40,884 nt of DNA from Actinomadura meyerae (GCF_900188445.1 NZ_FZOR01000061.1:1-40884); one strand, 5' to 3'. Numbered from the stretch's first letter, positions 23,475-32,633 are shown. Notes: generated by a model from the sequence alone, not told the origin. Numbers and translations: made by a program.

Positions 23475-23832
23475 TTATTGGAATCCTCTTCTAAAGTTTC
23501 GCGGACTCATGGCCCGTTCCGGTCAGCACCCCCGAAGAAAGCGGGGCCGGAGAATGCCGTCAATGGATCTTCAGGATTCGACGTTATTACCTTCAAGGGG
23601 AGAATGTCCCCCGAGTCGGTTATGTCTGGAGCATCACTGCACAGCGCACTGACCTGGGCTGATCCATTAGCCGGACGTTCAATACGGGATACACGGCGTC
23701 CAGAAGTGGACGCGAATCGCGCGCAGCCCAGACACGCGGGACACCAGGACAGGCGGTCGGCAATGGCGAAGTGAATGGGGTTCTGCTGCTAGGTTCCAGA
23801 ACAGGGGGAACTGTTTCCTGGGGAGTAACGAA
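23475..23832. other. AT-richer intergenic segment
   Basis: About 360 bp after the MarR breakpoint, clearly lower in GC than its surroundings. No transposase, repeat ends or recognisable domain is seen. The last part is the leader of the exopolysaccharide operon; GGGGAG lies 7 nt before the ATG at 23833, and TAGGTT near 23790 may be its -10. Confidence 0.45.
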
Positions 23833-24501
23833 ATGCCCGACAAGCGTGAAGTGATCGATTCGAGGGACCGTTCCGCTTCGCCGGTCTTCGTGGACGTGAC
23901 CGGGCGCCGCCGCAGGCGGCTGCGCCGGGCCGGCTACGCGGCGGCGGCCCTGTGCGGGGGCTATTCGATCATGATCGGCATCAGCCTGGCGGGCGGGCCG
24001 GTCAGCCCGCAGACGCTGCTGCCGAAAGTGGGCGGGGGCGAGACCAAGGTCGCGCCGAGCCCGAAGCACCGGCCGCCGGCCGAGGACGGACCCGCGGCGC
24101 TGCCGCCGCTCCGCCCCTCCCTGCCCGGCCCCTCCCGGCCCGCCCGGACGCCCGGCCCCGCACCCGCGGCGCCGCGTGCGTCCGGGAGCGTGCCCTCCGC
24201 GCCCTCCGGCGCCGTGCCGTCCCCGCCGCCGCCCGATGAGCGGCGCGCCAGGCCGCAGGGCCCGACCGGCACGCCGGCCACGACGCCGAGCCAGCCGGGC
24301 GGCGATCCGCCGGCGGCGCGGCCCGCGGCCCCGGAGAGCCCGCCCGAGAGTCCTCCGGAGAACGGCGAGCCCGCCGCGGCGGACGAGCGGCGCGACAACA
24401 CCGGGGCCGGGCAGACCGGCGCCGAACCGCAGGCCGCGGCCGCCACGCCCCAGATCGCCGAGAGCGAGCCGACCGCGCCCGCGGCCGGAGCCAGGGAGTG
24501 A
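23833..24501 (+). CDS. Pro-rich single-pass membrane protein of the exopolysaccharide operon
   Basis: 222 residues. A charged cytoplasmic N-terminus with a basic cluster (GRRRRRLRRAG, about 25-34) precedes one transmembrane helix (AAALCGGYSIMIGISLAG). About 160 residues of Pro/Ala/Glu-rich, probably disordered extracytoplasmic chain follow. No domain is recognised. GGGGAG lies 7 nt before the ATG. Its stop overlaps the synthase start (GTGA, 24498-24501), so it probably works with the synthase, for instance as a wall-spanning spacer or assembly factor; that role is inferred from context. Confidence 0.7.
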   Translation: MPDKREVIDSRDRSASPVFVDVTGRRRRRLRRAGYAAAALCGGYSIMIGISLAGGPVSPQTLLPKVGGGETKVAPSPKHRPPAEDGPAALPPLRPSLPGPSRPARTPGPAPAAPRASGSVPSAPSGAVPSPPPPDERRARPQGPTGTPATTPSQPGGDPPAARPAAPESPPESPPENGEPAAADERRDNTGAGQTGAEPQAAAATPQIAESEPTAPAAGARE

Positions 24502-26612
24502 AGGCGGCGGTCCTCGCGCTCCTGCGTCCGCGCTGGCTGCTGACGATCATGGCGTCGCTGGCCTTCGCCTGCGTGCTGTTCGCGCACGGCCTGGTGCACG
24601 CGGAGTTCGGCGCGGACGGCAACGCCGTCCCGCCCCGCAGGGCGACGACGGTCCCGCCGGACGTCCGGACCGGCGGGCCCATCATCGGCGCCGGCGCGAA
24701 GCGGTGGCAGTTCCGCGTACCGGACCGGACGGTCATCCTCACCTTCGACGACGGCCCCACCCCGCAGTGGACGCCGCAGATCCTCGATGTGCTCGACCGG
24801 TACAAGGTGCGCGCCACGTTCTTCGTCGTCGGGTCCAAGGTGACCGAGCACCCCGGCATCGTCCAGCGCATGCAGCGGTCGGGCCACGAGATCGGGCTGC
24901 ACACGTTCACGCACTCCGACCTCGCCGCGGTCCCCCGCTGGCGGTTCGGCATGGAGCTGTCGCAGAGCCAGCTCGCGCTCGCGGGAGCGACGGGCAGGAC
25001 CAGCTCGCTCGTGCGTCCGCCCTACTCCTCCACGGCGGACGCGGTCGACGACAACCAGTGGAAGGTGCTGCGGGGCCTCAGCGACAACGGCTACACCACC
25101 GTTCTCACCACGCTGGACTCCAAGGACTGGCAGCGTCCCCCGGTGAGCCGGATCGTCGCCAACTCCACCCCGGCCGGGCACAGGGGCGAGGTCATCCTGA
25201 TGCACGACGCGGGCGGCGACCGGTCCCGCACCGTCGCCGCGCTCGACCGGCTGATCCCGCGGTTGCAGGCGCAGGGCTACCGCTTCGCGACCACCGCGGA
25301 GGTCATCGGCGAGTCGCGGGCGAACCCGCCCGCCGCGCGCGGCCAGCACTGGCGCGGCGTCCTCCTCGTCGGCATCGTCGGGGTCGCGGGCGTCATCGTC
25401 TCCGCTCTGGCCCTGATCCTGCTGGTGGTGGGGGTGCTGATGGTCGTGCGGCTGCTGCTCATGGTGGTGGTGGCCGGCCGGCACGCGCGCGTCCGGCGCC
25501 CGGCGCGCTGGTCGTGGGGGCCGCCCGTGACCGAGCCCGTGTCCGTGGTCGTCCCCGCCTACAACGAGCGGGAGTGCATCGCCGACACGGTCCGGTCGCT
25601 GGTCCGCGGCACCCATCCGGTCGAGGTGATCGTCGTGGACGACGGCTCCACGGACGGCACCGCCGACGTCGCCGAGTCGCTCGCCCTGCCGGGCGTGCGG
25701 GTGATCCGGAAACCGAACGGCGGCAAGCCGTCCGCCCTCAACGCCGGGATCGCCGCGGCTCGCTGCGACCTCGTCGTGATGATGGACGGCGACACCGTGT
25801 TCACCCGCGACACCGTGCGCAGGCTCGTCCAGCCGTTCGCCGATCCGCGGGTCGGCGCGGTGGCCGGCAACGCCAAGATCGCCAACAGGAACTCCATGCT
25901 CGGCCGGTGGCAGCACATCGAGTACGTCATCGGCACCAACATCGACCGCCGCGTCTACGACCTGCTGCACTGCATGCCGACCGTGCCGGGCGCGGTCGGG
26001 GCGTTCCGCCGGTCGGCCCTGCGCGAGGTGGGCGGGGTCAGCGACGACACCCTCGCCGAGGACACCGACCTGACCATCGAGCTCATCCGCGCCGGATGGC
26101 GGGTGGTGTGCGAGCCGTCCGCGGTCGCCTACACCGAGGCGCCCTCCACGATCGGCCAGCTGTGGCGGCAGCGGTACCGCTGGTCGTACGGGACGATGCA
26201 GGCGATGTGGAAGCACCGGCGCGCGGTGCTCGAACGCGGTCCGTCCGGCCGGTTCGGGCGCTGGGGCCTGGCCCATCTCGCCCTCTTCCAGGTGACGCTG
26301 CCGCTGCTCGCGCCGCTCGTGGACGTCCTGCTCGTCTACGGCGTCCTGTTCCTCGACCCGGTCAAGGCGTTCGCCGCGTGGGGGGCGGTCCTCGGCGTCC
26401 AGCTGGCGGGCGCGTGCTACGCCTTCCGCCTGGACCGCGAGAAAACGCGCGTGCTGTGGGCGCTGCCCGTCCAGCAGTTCGTGTACCGGCAGCTCATGTA
26501 CGCGGTCCTCATCCAGTCGATGATCACCGCGGTCGGCGGCATCCGGCTCGGCTGGCACAAGCTGCAGCGCACCGGCGGACTGGACGCCCTCGTCAGCCAG
26601 AACCGGTCGTGA
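24498..26612 (+). CDS. Bifunctional polysaccharide deacetylase / GT2 glycosyltransferase
   Basis: 704 residues. After an N-terminal transmembrane segment lies a NodB-type deacetylase (about 70-275) with TFDDGP (Asp84, Asp85) and metal ligands His135 and His139 in HTFTHSD, plus RPPYSS. Two transmembrane stretches (about 290-330) lead to a processive GT2 domain: VDDGSTDGT (Asp381, Asp382), DGDT (430-433), AEDTDL (Glu521, Asp522) and QRYRW (558-562). C-terminal transmembrane helices follow. QxxRW marks processive synthases of hyaluronan/chitin/poly-GlcNAc type, so the protein probably makes and partly deacetylates a GlcNAc-type polymer at the membrane. It is translationally coupled to both neighbours by GTGA overlaps. 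Confidence 0.9.
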   Translation: MKAAVLALLRPRWLLTIMASLAFACVLFAHGLVHAEFGADGNAVPPRRATTVPPDVRTGGPIIGAGAKRWQFRVPDRTVILTFDDGPTPQWTPQILDVLDRYKVRATFFVVGSKVTEHPGIVQRMQRSGHEIGLHTFTHSDLAAVPRWRFGMELSQSQLALAGATGRTSSLVRPPYSSTADAVDDNQWKVLRGLSDNGYTTVLTTLDSKDWQRPPVSRIVANSTPAGHRGEVILMHDAGGDRSRTVAALDRLIPRLQAQGYRFATTAEVIGESRANPPAARGQHWRGVLLVGIVGVAGVIVSALALILLVVGVLMVVRLLLMVVVAGRHARVRRPARWSWGPPVTEPVSVVVPAYNERECIADTVRSLVRGTHPVEVIVVDDGSTDGTADVAESLALPGVRVIRKPNGGKPSALNAGIAAARCDLVVMMDGDTVFTRDTVRRLVQPFADPRVGAVAGNAKIANRNSMLGRWQHIEYVIGTNIDRRVYDLLHCMPTVPGAVGAFRRSALREVGGVSDDTLAEDTDLTIELIRAGWRVVCEPSAVAYTEAPSTIGQLWRQRYRWSYGTMQAMWKHRRAVLERGPSGRFGRWGLAHLALFQVTLPLLAPLVDVLLVYGVLFLDPVKAFAAWGAVLGVQLAGACYAFRLDREKTRVLWALPVQQFVYRQLMYAVLIQSMITAVGGIRLGWHKLQRTGGLDALVSQNRS

Positions 26613-28582
26613 CGCCTTCGCCGGGGTACGGGAGCAGGTCCGTTCCGCTCGTCCTGGGCGGCGCCGTCCTGCTCGCCGTACCGGGCTGCCACGCCGCGGG
26701 CGGCGCCGGCTCGCCGCCCGCGGTCGCACCGGCCCCGCCGGGGCCGGACCGCGGCGCCAGGATCCGCCTCGACCAGGTCGGGTACCTTCCGGACGAGTCC
26801 AAGCGGGCGTATCTGATGACGTCGGCGGCGCAGACCGCGCGGATCCGGTTCAGGGTCGAGGACGCCAGGGGGCGGACCGTCCTCACCGGGGCGCCCGGAC
26901 GGCGCACCGGCTCGTGGAACGCCGCCTTCCCGTCCGTGCGCGTCCTGGACCTCACCCGGCTGACGGACCGGGGCACCTATCGCGTCGCGGTCGGCGGGCC
27001 GGGGGTGCGGGCGCACTCCCCCTGGTTCCGGGTCGGCCCGGCCGCCGAGGTGCTCGGGCCGCTGCTGCCCCGGATGCTGCGGTTCTTCCAGGCCCAGCGG
27101 GACGGAGCCGACGTCGTCCCGTCGGTGCTCGGCCGCCGCCCGTCCCATCTGGCGGACCGCGCGGCCACCGTGTACCGGCCGCCGCGCCATCGCGACGGCG
27201 AGCCCGCGGGCGGGCTCGTCCCGGTGCCCGGCACCGCGACCGTCGATGTGTCCGGCGGCTGGGCGGACGCGGGCGATTTCCTGAAGTTCACCACCACCGC
27301 GTCCTACACCACCGCCGTCCTCTACTACGCCCACCGCGCGGTGCCGTCCGAGCCGGGCCTGGCAGCCGAGGCCGACCACGGCCTGAAGTGGCTGGACAAG
27401 ATGTGGGACGAGCGGACCGGCACCCTGTACGCGCAGGTCGGCATCGGCGTCGGCGGTGCCGGGTACCTGTCCGACCACGACGTCTGGCGGCTCCCGGAGA
27501 GCGACGACCTGCGGCGGGACGGGCGGGGCGACCCCGGATACCTGCTGCGGTACCGTCCCGTCTTCCGCGCGGCCGCACCGGGGGCGCCGATCAGCCCGAA
27601 CCTCGCGGGCCGCGTCGCCGCCGCGTTCGCGCTCGCGGCGCAGACCCGCGCCCGGGACGATCCCGCGGCCGCCCGCCGTGCACTGGAGAAGGCGGCGGGC
27701 ATCTATGACCGCGCGGACACCGCCCCCGGCGACGGCCTCGTCACCACCTTCCCGCACGAGTTCTACCCGGAGGCGTCCTGGACGGACGACCTGGAGTTCG
27801 GGGCGGTCGAGCTGGCACGGGCGGCACGGACCCTGGGCGACCGCCGGGCAGGCGGCTGGCTCCGCCGGGCGGCGCACTGGGCCGCCGCCGACCTCCGATC
27901 CGACGGGCAGGGTCCGCCGGGCGTCGGCGATGTCGGCGTGCTGGCCCACGCCGACCTGATCGAAGCCCTCGACCGGGGCGCCACCGGTCTCGGCATCGGC
28001 CGGGACGAACTGGTCGCGGGCCTGAGGCACCGCCTCGCCACCGCCGCCGGGAGGGCCGCCCGCGATCCGTTCGGGGCGGGCGCGGATGCGACCGTCTCCG
28101 ACTCGGCGGCGACCAGCTTCGGCCTGGCGAGCACGGCCCTGCTCTACCGGCGGGCGAGCGGCGACGCGTCCTACGACGCGCTCGGCACCGGGCAGCGCGG
28201 CTGGGCCCTCGGCGCGAACGCGTGGGGATCGTCGTTCCTCATCGGCGCCGGGACCACCTTTCCGCGCTGCCCGCAGCACCCGGTCGCCAACCTGACCGAG
28301 GGCGCCGTCCTCGAAGGCGCCGTCGTCAACGGCCCCAACGCCGCTGCGGCCTTCGGGGACACCGGCGTGCTCGACGGCATGCGGCCGTGCGCGGTCGCCG
28401 GTTTCGACCGGTACGACGGGCACGGCAGCCGGTACACCGACCGGGTCGGCGCCTGGCAGAGCGTCGAACCGGCCGACGACTACACCGCCGCCGCAGTGTT
28501 GATGACAGCCCTGGCGAGCGCTCCCGAGCCCGCACCGGCCACTCCGAGACAGCCGGCTGGAAGCAGAGCCGGCCCATCCTGA
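26609..28582 (+). CDS. Glycoside hydrolase family 9 lipoprotein with N-terminal Ig-like domain
   Basis: 657 residues. A signal sequence ending LAVPGC suggests lipid attachment at the Cys. The N-terminal Ig-like CelD_N domain starts IRLDQVGYLPDESKRAYLM. The GH9 catalytic domain has GGWADAGDF with Asp220 and Asp223 as the base/nucleophile-water pair, and a C-terminal WQSVEPADDYTAAA with Glu620 as the likely acid. Most GH9 enzymes are endoglucanases, but exo-glucosaminidases occur in the family. Being co-transcribed with a GT2-deacetylase (GTGA overlap), it probably trims or releases the polymer made by that synthase, as hydrolases do in cellulose and PNAG systems. The last 20 residues are low complexity. 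Confidence 0.85.
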   Translation: MTPSPGYGSRSVPLVLGGAVLLAVPGCHAAGGAGSPPAVAPAPPGPDRGARIRLDQVGYLPDESKRAYLMTSAAQTARIRFRVEDARGRTVLTGAPGRRTGSWNAAFPSVRVLDLTRLTDRGTYRVAVGGPGVRAHSPWFRVGPAAEVLGPLLPRMLRFFQAQRDGADVVPSVLGRRPSHLADRAATVYRPPRHRDGEPAGGLVPVPGTATVDVSGGWADAGDFLKFTTTASYTTAVLYYAHRAVPSEPGLAAEADHGLKWLDKMWDERTGTLYAQVGIGVGGAGYLSDHDVWRLPESDDLRRDGRGDPGYLLRYRPVFRAAAPGAPISPNLAGRVAAAFALAAQTRARDDPAAARRALEKAAGIYDRADTAPGDGLVTTFPHEFYPEASWTDDLEFGAVELARAARTLGDRRAGGWLRRAAHWAAADLRSDGQGPPGVGDVGVLAHADLIEALDRGATGLGIGRDELVAGLRHRLATAAGRAARDPFGAGADATVSDSAATSFGLASTALLYRRASGDASYDALGTGQRGWALGANAWGSSFLIGAGTTFPRCPQHPVANLTEGAVLEGAVVNGPNAAAAFGDTGVLDGMRPCAVAGFDRYDGHGSRYTDRVGAWQSVEPADDYTAAAVLMTALASAPEPAPATPRQPAGSRAGPS

Positions 28583-28649
28583 CCATGGAGCTGGCCGGAT
28601 CGGGCCGGGGCTGCGTGTTCCGGTAAACGGCCCCAGTTCACCACCCCCG

Positions 28650-28757
28650 ACCTGCGCCGCGGCCAGGCGCGCGGGTCACGGCCCCTACCGGAGGGGCGTC
28701 GATGCCGAGTACCGGTGGTACCAGGACCGGGACAACGACGGGGTGGTGTGCGAATGA
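28650..28757 (+). pseudogene. Remnant of an Excalibur calcium-binding domain
   Basis: The frame ending TGA at 28757 reads TCAAARRAGHGPYRRGVDAE, then YRWYQDRDNDGVVCE. This is a complete Excalibur domain (paired Cys, PY.RG, and the DRDNDGVVCE calcium loop), usually found at the C-terminus of secreted nucleases and surface proteins. Upstream, the frame runs into Pro-rich sequence with no start codon or ribosome site before the GH9 stop. It looks like the end of a deleted gene. Confidence 0.65.
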
Positions 28758-28764
28758 CGGTCCG

Positions 28765-29568
28765 TCATCGCTCCGGATTCGGGTCTCTGCACAGCTTCGC
28801 GTAGCGTCCCGGCGTCATGCCGATCGCGGCCTTGAACATCCTGGTGAAGTGGGCTTGGTCCGCGAAGCCTGTCGCGTGGGCGGTCTCCGCCAGGGGCCTG
28901 CCCATGCGCAGTCTCTCGCGGGCGAGGTCTAGCCGGCGCATGACCGAGTACCGGTAGGGGCTGGTGCCGTACAGGGCACGGAACTGGCGTGCGAACTGGT
29001 ACCGGTCGAGCCCGGTGACCGCCTCCAATTCGCTGGAACGCACGACCGACCGCCGGTTCTCCAGGAACTCGCGGCCGCGTTCGAGGGCGGGCAGGTCGAC
29101 GCGGAGGGCCCCATCAGGGGCGCGGGCTGCCGCGCTGCACCGGACCAGGCCCTCGGCGAGCTCGACGACCAGGGTGTCGAGCGCCAGCGGCTCGGGAACC
29201 GCGTTGAACGCCGCCCGTATCGCCCGCGCGAGGACCGGGTCGTCGGCCACCGGGGCGGCGAAGGGCAGCGGAGCCGGCCGTCCGGTGATGGCCGAGAGGG
29301 CGTCGGCGATGCGGGCCGGGGCGACGTAGATCTGCGCGTAGCCGAGGAGGTCCGGCCCGTCGGCCCAGCCGTCGTGCGGCTCGTCGGGATGCAGCACGAA
29401 GACCTGCCCGGGGGCGCTGCGCTCCACCGCACCCCGGTAATGGAACGCCTGGGCGCCTGATTCGGTGACCCCGACGGCGTACACGTCGTGGCGGTGCCGG
29501 CCGTACGGGTGGCCGCGCAACCCGGCCCGGAACAGTTCCACGCCGTCCAGGGGCCCGCTGGCTTCCAT
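28765..29568 (-). CDS. AraC-family transcriptional regulator
   Basis: 267 residues from ATG 29568. An N-terminal cupin-type AraC ligand domain (HRHDVYAVGVTESGAQAF, then VFVLHPDEPHDGW) is followed by two HTH motifs (SSELEAVTGLDRYQFARQF and AETAHATGFADQAHFTRMF) and FKAAIGMTPGRYAKL. This domain pairing is common in regulators next to LysE/RhtB exporters, and such a gene starts 89 bp away on the other strand. An in-frame ATG at 29634 would add 22 residues but leave almost no promoter room. It probably activates the exporter when an amino acid or similar ligand accumulates. Confidence 0.87.
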   Translation of the reverse strand: MEASGPLDGVELFRAGLRGHPYGRHRHDVYAVGVTESGAQAFHYRGAVERSAPGQVFVLHPDEPHDGWADGPDLLGYAQIYVAPARIADALSAITGRPAPLPFAAPVADDPVLARAIRAAFNAVPEPLALDTLVVELAEGLVRCSAAARAPDGALRVDLPALERGREFLENRRSVVRSSELEAVTGLDRYQFARQFRALYGTSPYRYSVMRRLDLARERLRMGRPLAETAHATGFADQAHFTRMFKAAIGMTPGRYAKLCRDPNPER

Positions 29569-29657
29569 CCACTCACCCGGGTCACACGATCGTTCAAGAC
29601 CGCTGCGGCGCGGCCCGGCCACGCTGGGTGCCATATGCGGAGTCTAAGGAGAAGCCC

Positions 29658-30275
29658 GTGGAAGTCTCCCTTTCACCGGCCCAATCGATCGCGTTCCTGA
29701 CATTCGCCGCGGTGGCCGCGGGAACTCCCGGCCCCAGCAACGTGCTGCTGGCGGCCGCGGGCGCGAGGAGCGGTGTACGGCGAGGCATCCCCGACCTGCT
29801 CGGGCAGGTGATCGGGATGAGCGCCATGCTGTTCGCCGTCACCCTCGGAATCGGCAACCTGTTCCTCGACCGTCCGTGGCTTCTGGAGATCCTCACATGG
29901 GGCGGCGCGGCACTGCTCTGCTGGATGGCGTGGGGCATCGCGACCGCGGCTTTTCCGGAGGGGGACGCGAACACCTCTGCCTGGTCCGGTTTTCTTGGCA
30001 TGGCCGCCTTCCAGTGGGCCAATCCCAAAGGCTGGCTGATCAGCGTCGCGGCCAACGCCACCTTCGTGGACGAGCTCGGCGGCGCCTTGAGCAGGTCCTT
30101 GGTCCTCACCGGCCTGTTCCTGCTGGCGGCGCTGCCCAGCTGCCTGCCGTGGCTGGCTTTCGGCGCCGCCCTCCAGCACCTTCTCCGCACGCCGCGGACC
30201 TGGCTCGTCTACCGCTCCGCGATGGCCGCCCTGCTGGTCGCGTCGATCGCCCTCTTCGTCTGGCCCGAAGCCTGA
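29658..30275 (+). CDS. LysE/RhtB-family exporter
   Basis: 205 residues, five to six hydrophobic helices, with the family signature GTPGPSNVLLAAAGARSGVRRG after TM1 and FQWANPKGWLIS in the second half. Members export amino acids and related compounds. GTG 29658 has AAGGAG at 6 nt. The divergent AraC regulator is the likely controller. A strong hairpin (30287-30321) just after the stop should end transcription. Confidence 0.9.
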   Translation: MEVSLSPAQSIAFLTFAAVAAGTPGPSNVLLAAAGARSGVRRGIPDLLGQVIGMSAMLFAVTLGIGNLFLDRPWLLEILTWGGAALLCWMAWGIATAAFPEGDANTSAWSGFLGMAAFQWANPKGWLISVAANATFVDELGGALSRSLVLTGLFLLAALPSCLPWLAFGAALQHLLRTPRTWLVYRSAMAALLVASIALFVWPEA

Positions 30276-30286
30276 CGCGGACGGTC

Positions 30287-30321
30287 GTGCCGGGTGGAGG
30301 CCATCGGCCGCCACCCGGCAC
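30287..30321. terminator. Bidirectional terminator hairpin
   Basis: GTGCCGGGTGG (30287-30297) pairs perfectly with CCACCCGGCAC (30311-30321). The loop itself contains GGCC-ATC-GGCC and can extend the stem. It lies between the ends of two convergent genes (30275 and 30342), as expected of a shared terminator. There is no T-tract, which is common in high-GC actinobacteria. Confidence 0.65.
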
Positions 30322-30341
30322 TCGATGCCTGGACGTTCCGG

Positions 30342-32297
30342 CTACATCCGGAAGCGTTCGGCCTTGTACGCCGTCTTACCTCCCACGAGCGTCCAGAGGA
30401 TCCGCTGGTCCATTCCCAGGGACAGCTCCGGATGCCGGTCGAGGTCCCTGATGTCGCCGAGGTCGAGGACGACGAGATCGGCGAGCTTGCCGCGTTCGAG
30501 GCTGCCGCGCGCCGTCTCCTGGCGGACGGCGTAGGCGCCGTTGATCGTGTAGGTCTTCAGCGCGTCGAGGATCTTGACGCGCTCGTCCGGCCCCGCGACG
30601 TGGTCGGAGCCCATCACCTTGCGCGTCAGCATCGAGTAGACGCCCAGCCACGGGTCCCAGTGGTTGGTGCCGTAGTCCGACCCCGCAGCGGTCACGACCC
30701 CGGCCCGCAGGTAACTGCGCACCGGGTTCACGCGGGCGAACCGCTCGGGCCCGAAGTTGTCCAGGAACGCCGCCCCGCTCTGGTAGTTCCAGTTGGGCTG
30801 GATCGACTCGACGATCCCGTAGCGGGCCATGTCGTCGATCACGCGCGTGCCGGGTTCCATCGGGAGGTAGCCGTGCTCGATGGTCCAGCGGAAGTCGCCG
30901 CGGGGGCCGCCCTTGTCGTCGATGATCTTGGAGTAGAGGTCCACCGCCTGCCGCATGGCCCGGTCGCCCGTCGCGTGGGTGTGCAGGTTCCAGCCCCGGT
31001 CGGCCGCCGCCCGGTACTGGGCCTCGCGGAGCGCGTCGTCCGCGACCTGGACGCCGAAGTTGGGCTTCCCGTCGATCGTCTCCCAGTCGCGCATCGGTTC
31101 CGAGAGCCAGGCGGTCCGCGTCTGCGCGCCGCCGTCGGCGAAGAACTTGACGCCGGTCATCTCGAGGTCGGGGTTGCCGCTGAACGCCCCTTCGGCGGAG
31201 GCGAGGGCCGCGCCCACCGTCTCCGGGGACTGCGTCCTGAAGGAGCCGAGGTAGCCGTTGGCGAGCCGCAGCGGTTGCAGCCAGCCGCGCGCGTACGCCT
31301 CGCGGTAGTCCGCGATGCCGCCGGACGGCTGGACGAACGCGGTGACGCCGAGGCTGAGCATCTCGCGTGACCCGTCCCGGATGCTCTCCAGCATCTCCTC
31401 ATGGGTCGGCGCCGGGGGCTTCACGGTCAGCAGGCCCAGGGCCGGCGATCCGCCGTGCGCGCCGATGAACACGCCGTTCGGGACCTCGAGCTCGCGCGTC
31501 CTGCCGTCGACCGTGGTGATCGTGCGCCGTTCGCGCAGGATCCGGTCCGCGGGCGTGAAGTCCGGCGGATCCTCCAGCCACCAGTCCGGCCAGGTCGACG
31601 GGTCGTCGTCGCGGATGCCCATCTTCTCGAACACCTTCGTGTTCACCGCCATGCCGCCGTTGGTCCGTGCGAGCCAGACCGGGTTGTCCGGGGCGAGTGC
31701 GTCGAGCTGCCAGCGGTCGACCATGCCGCCCGGATACTTGTTGTCCAACCAGCGCACGCCTTGGATCCACTCCCCCGGCTCCGGATCCCTGCGCTCGATG
31801 TGCCGGCGGACCGCCTCCAGGACGTCCGCCTGCGACACCGCGAACGACAGCTCGGCGGTGTTCTCCATCTCCCAGCCCAGCGGGGCCAGGTGGAGGTGCG
31901 AGTCCTGGAGGCCCGGGATCACCGTCTTGCCGCGGAGGTCGACGACCTTGGTCCGCGCTCCCCGCTCGCGCATGACGCTCGGCTCCGAGCCCACGGCGAC
32001 GATCTTGCCGTCCGCGATCGCCAGCGCCTTGGCGAAGGGACGCTTCGCGCCCATCGTCACGATCTGCCCGCCCGTGAGGATGAGGTCGGCGCCGCCCTTG
32101 CCGTGGCCCGGCTTCGAGTCCGCGAGGGCGGGCGGTGCCGACACGAACACGACGGACGACGCGACCACGACGCAGCCCACTGCGCGGCGCCGCGAGCGGC
32201 TCGCCGAGCCCCTCCGCCGGCGCCCCGTCCGGGGCTCCCCTCGAAGGGCCGGATCGGCCGACCGGGTCCACGCCGACGCGGTGCTGTTCCCGCGCAT
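30342..32297 (-). CDS. Exported YtcJ-type amidohydrolase
   Basis: 651 residues. An Arg-rich N-terminus (RRRRGSASRSRRRAVG) and a hydrophobic stretch ending PPALADS suggest Tat-like or Sec export, with a long n-region. The mature protein starts ADLILTGGQIVTM, the small beta-domain of amidohydrolases. The metal motif HxH lies in DSHLHL, the later GVKFFADGG and HTHATGDRAM carry further metal ligands, and GSDYGTN resembles the catalytic Asp region. The C-terminus (GSLERGKLADLVVLD) closes the beta-domain. YtcJ-like enzymes hydrolyse amide or imine bonds of uncertain substrates. ATG 32297 has GGGAG about 7 nt upstream. Confidence 0.87.
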   Translation of the reverse strand: MRGNSTASAWTRSADPALRGEPRTGRRRRGSASRSRRRAVGCVVVASSVVFVSAPPALADSKPGHGKGGADLILTGGQIVTMGAKRPFAKALAIADGKIVAVGSEPSVMRERGARTKVVDLRGKTVIPGLQDSHLHLAPLGWEMENTAELSFAVSQADVLEAVRRHIERRDPEPGEWIQGVRWLDNKYPGGMVDRWQLDALAPDNPVWLARTNGGMAVNTKVFEKMGIRDDDPSTWPDWWLEDPPDFTPADRILRERRTITTVDGRTRELEVPNGVFIGAHGGSPALGLLTVKPPAPTHEEMLESIRDGSREMLSLGVTAFVQPSGGIADYREAYARGWLQPLRLANGYLGSFRTQSPETVGAALASAEGAFSGNPDLEMTGVKFFADGGAQTRTAWLSEPMRDWETIDGKPNFGVQVADDALREAQYRAAADRGWNLHTHATGDRAMRQAVDLYSKIIDDKGGPRGDFRWTIEHGYLPMEPGTRVIDDMARYGIVESIQPNWNYQSGAAFLDNFGPERFARVNPVRSYLRAGVVTAAGSDYGTNHWDPWLGVYSMLTRKVMGSDHVAGPDERVKILDALKTYTINGAYAVRQETARGSLERGKLADLVVLDLGDIRDLDRHPELSLGMDQRILWTLVGGKTAYKAERFRM

Positions 32298-32355
32298 TTG
32301 CGCTCCCTCCCTCGCCGCGCGCCACACGGTCCCGATGACCGGGCCACATTACGAC

Positions 32356-32369
32356 GATTGATAACAATC
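32356..32369. promoter_or_regulatory. GATTG-ATAA-CAATC inverted repeat
   Basis: A 14-bp inverted repeat in an AT-rich patch 59 bp upstream of the amidohydrolase start. It is probably an operator or part of the promoter of that gene. Confidence 0.4.
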
Positions 32370-32595
32370 AATACATCGCATACTTGGCACGCGGGCGCAA
32401 GGGCGACTTTTCGCGGGGGTACGCCGTTCCAGAACGAGCGCAGTGGCTCGCGACCTCGATGACATGGGCGAACGCCACCGCACGGCGAGGCGGTGGACCG
32501 TTCACGTCGATCGATCTGAGGGGCTCCGCCTACCCGGCGCCACTGCTCGGCAGGCTGATTGGTTCTCCTCCAGGCGGCTTCCGGCCGCGGCAGGG

Positions 32596-32633
32596 GGGGA
32601 CCATGGTGCTCATTGGGGACCATGGCGCTCATT
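32596..32633. repeat. Tandem 19-bp direct repeat, two copies
   Basis: Copies at 32596-32614 and 32615-32633 (GGGGACCATGGTGCTCATT and the same with one T-to-C change) abut exactly. Each contains the palindrome CCATGG and begins GGGGACC. They could be a pair of protein-binding sites or a slippage duplication in decaying sequence. Confidence 0.6.

Noticed and set aside
23475..23832. Insertion sequence at the MarR breakpoint
   Set aside because: No transposase fragment, terminal inverted repeats or target duplication could be found in the AT-richer segment.
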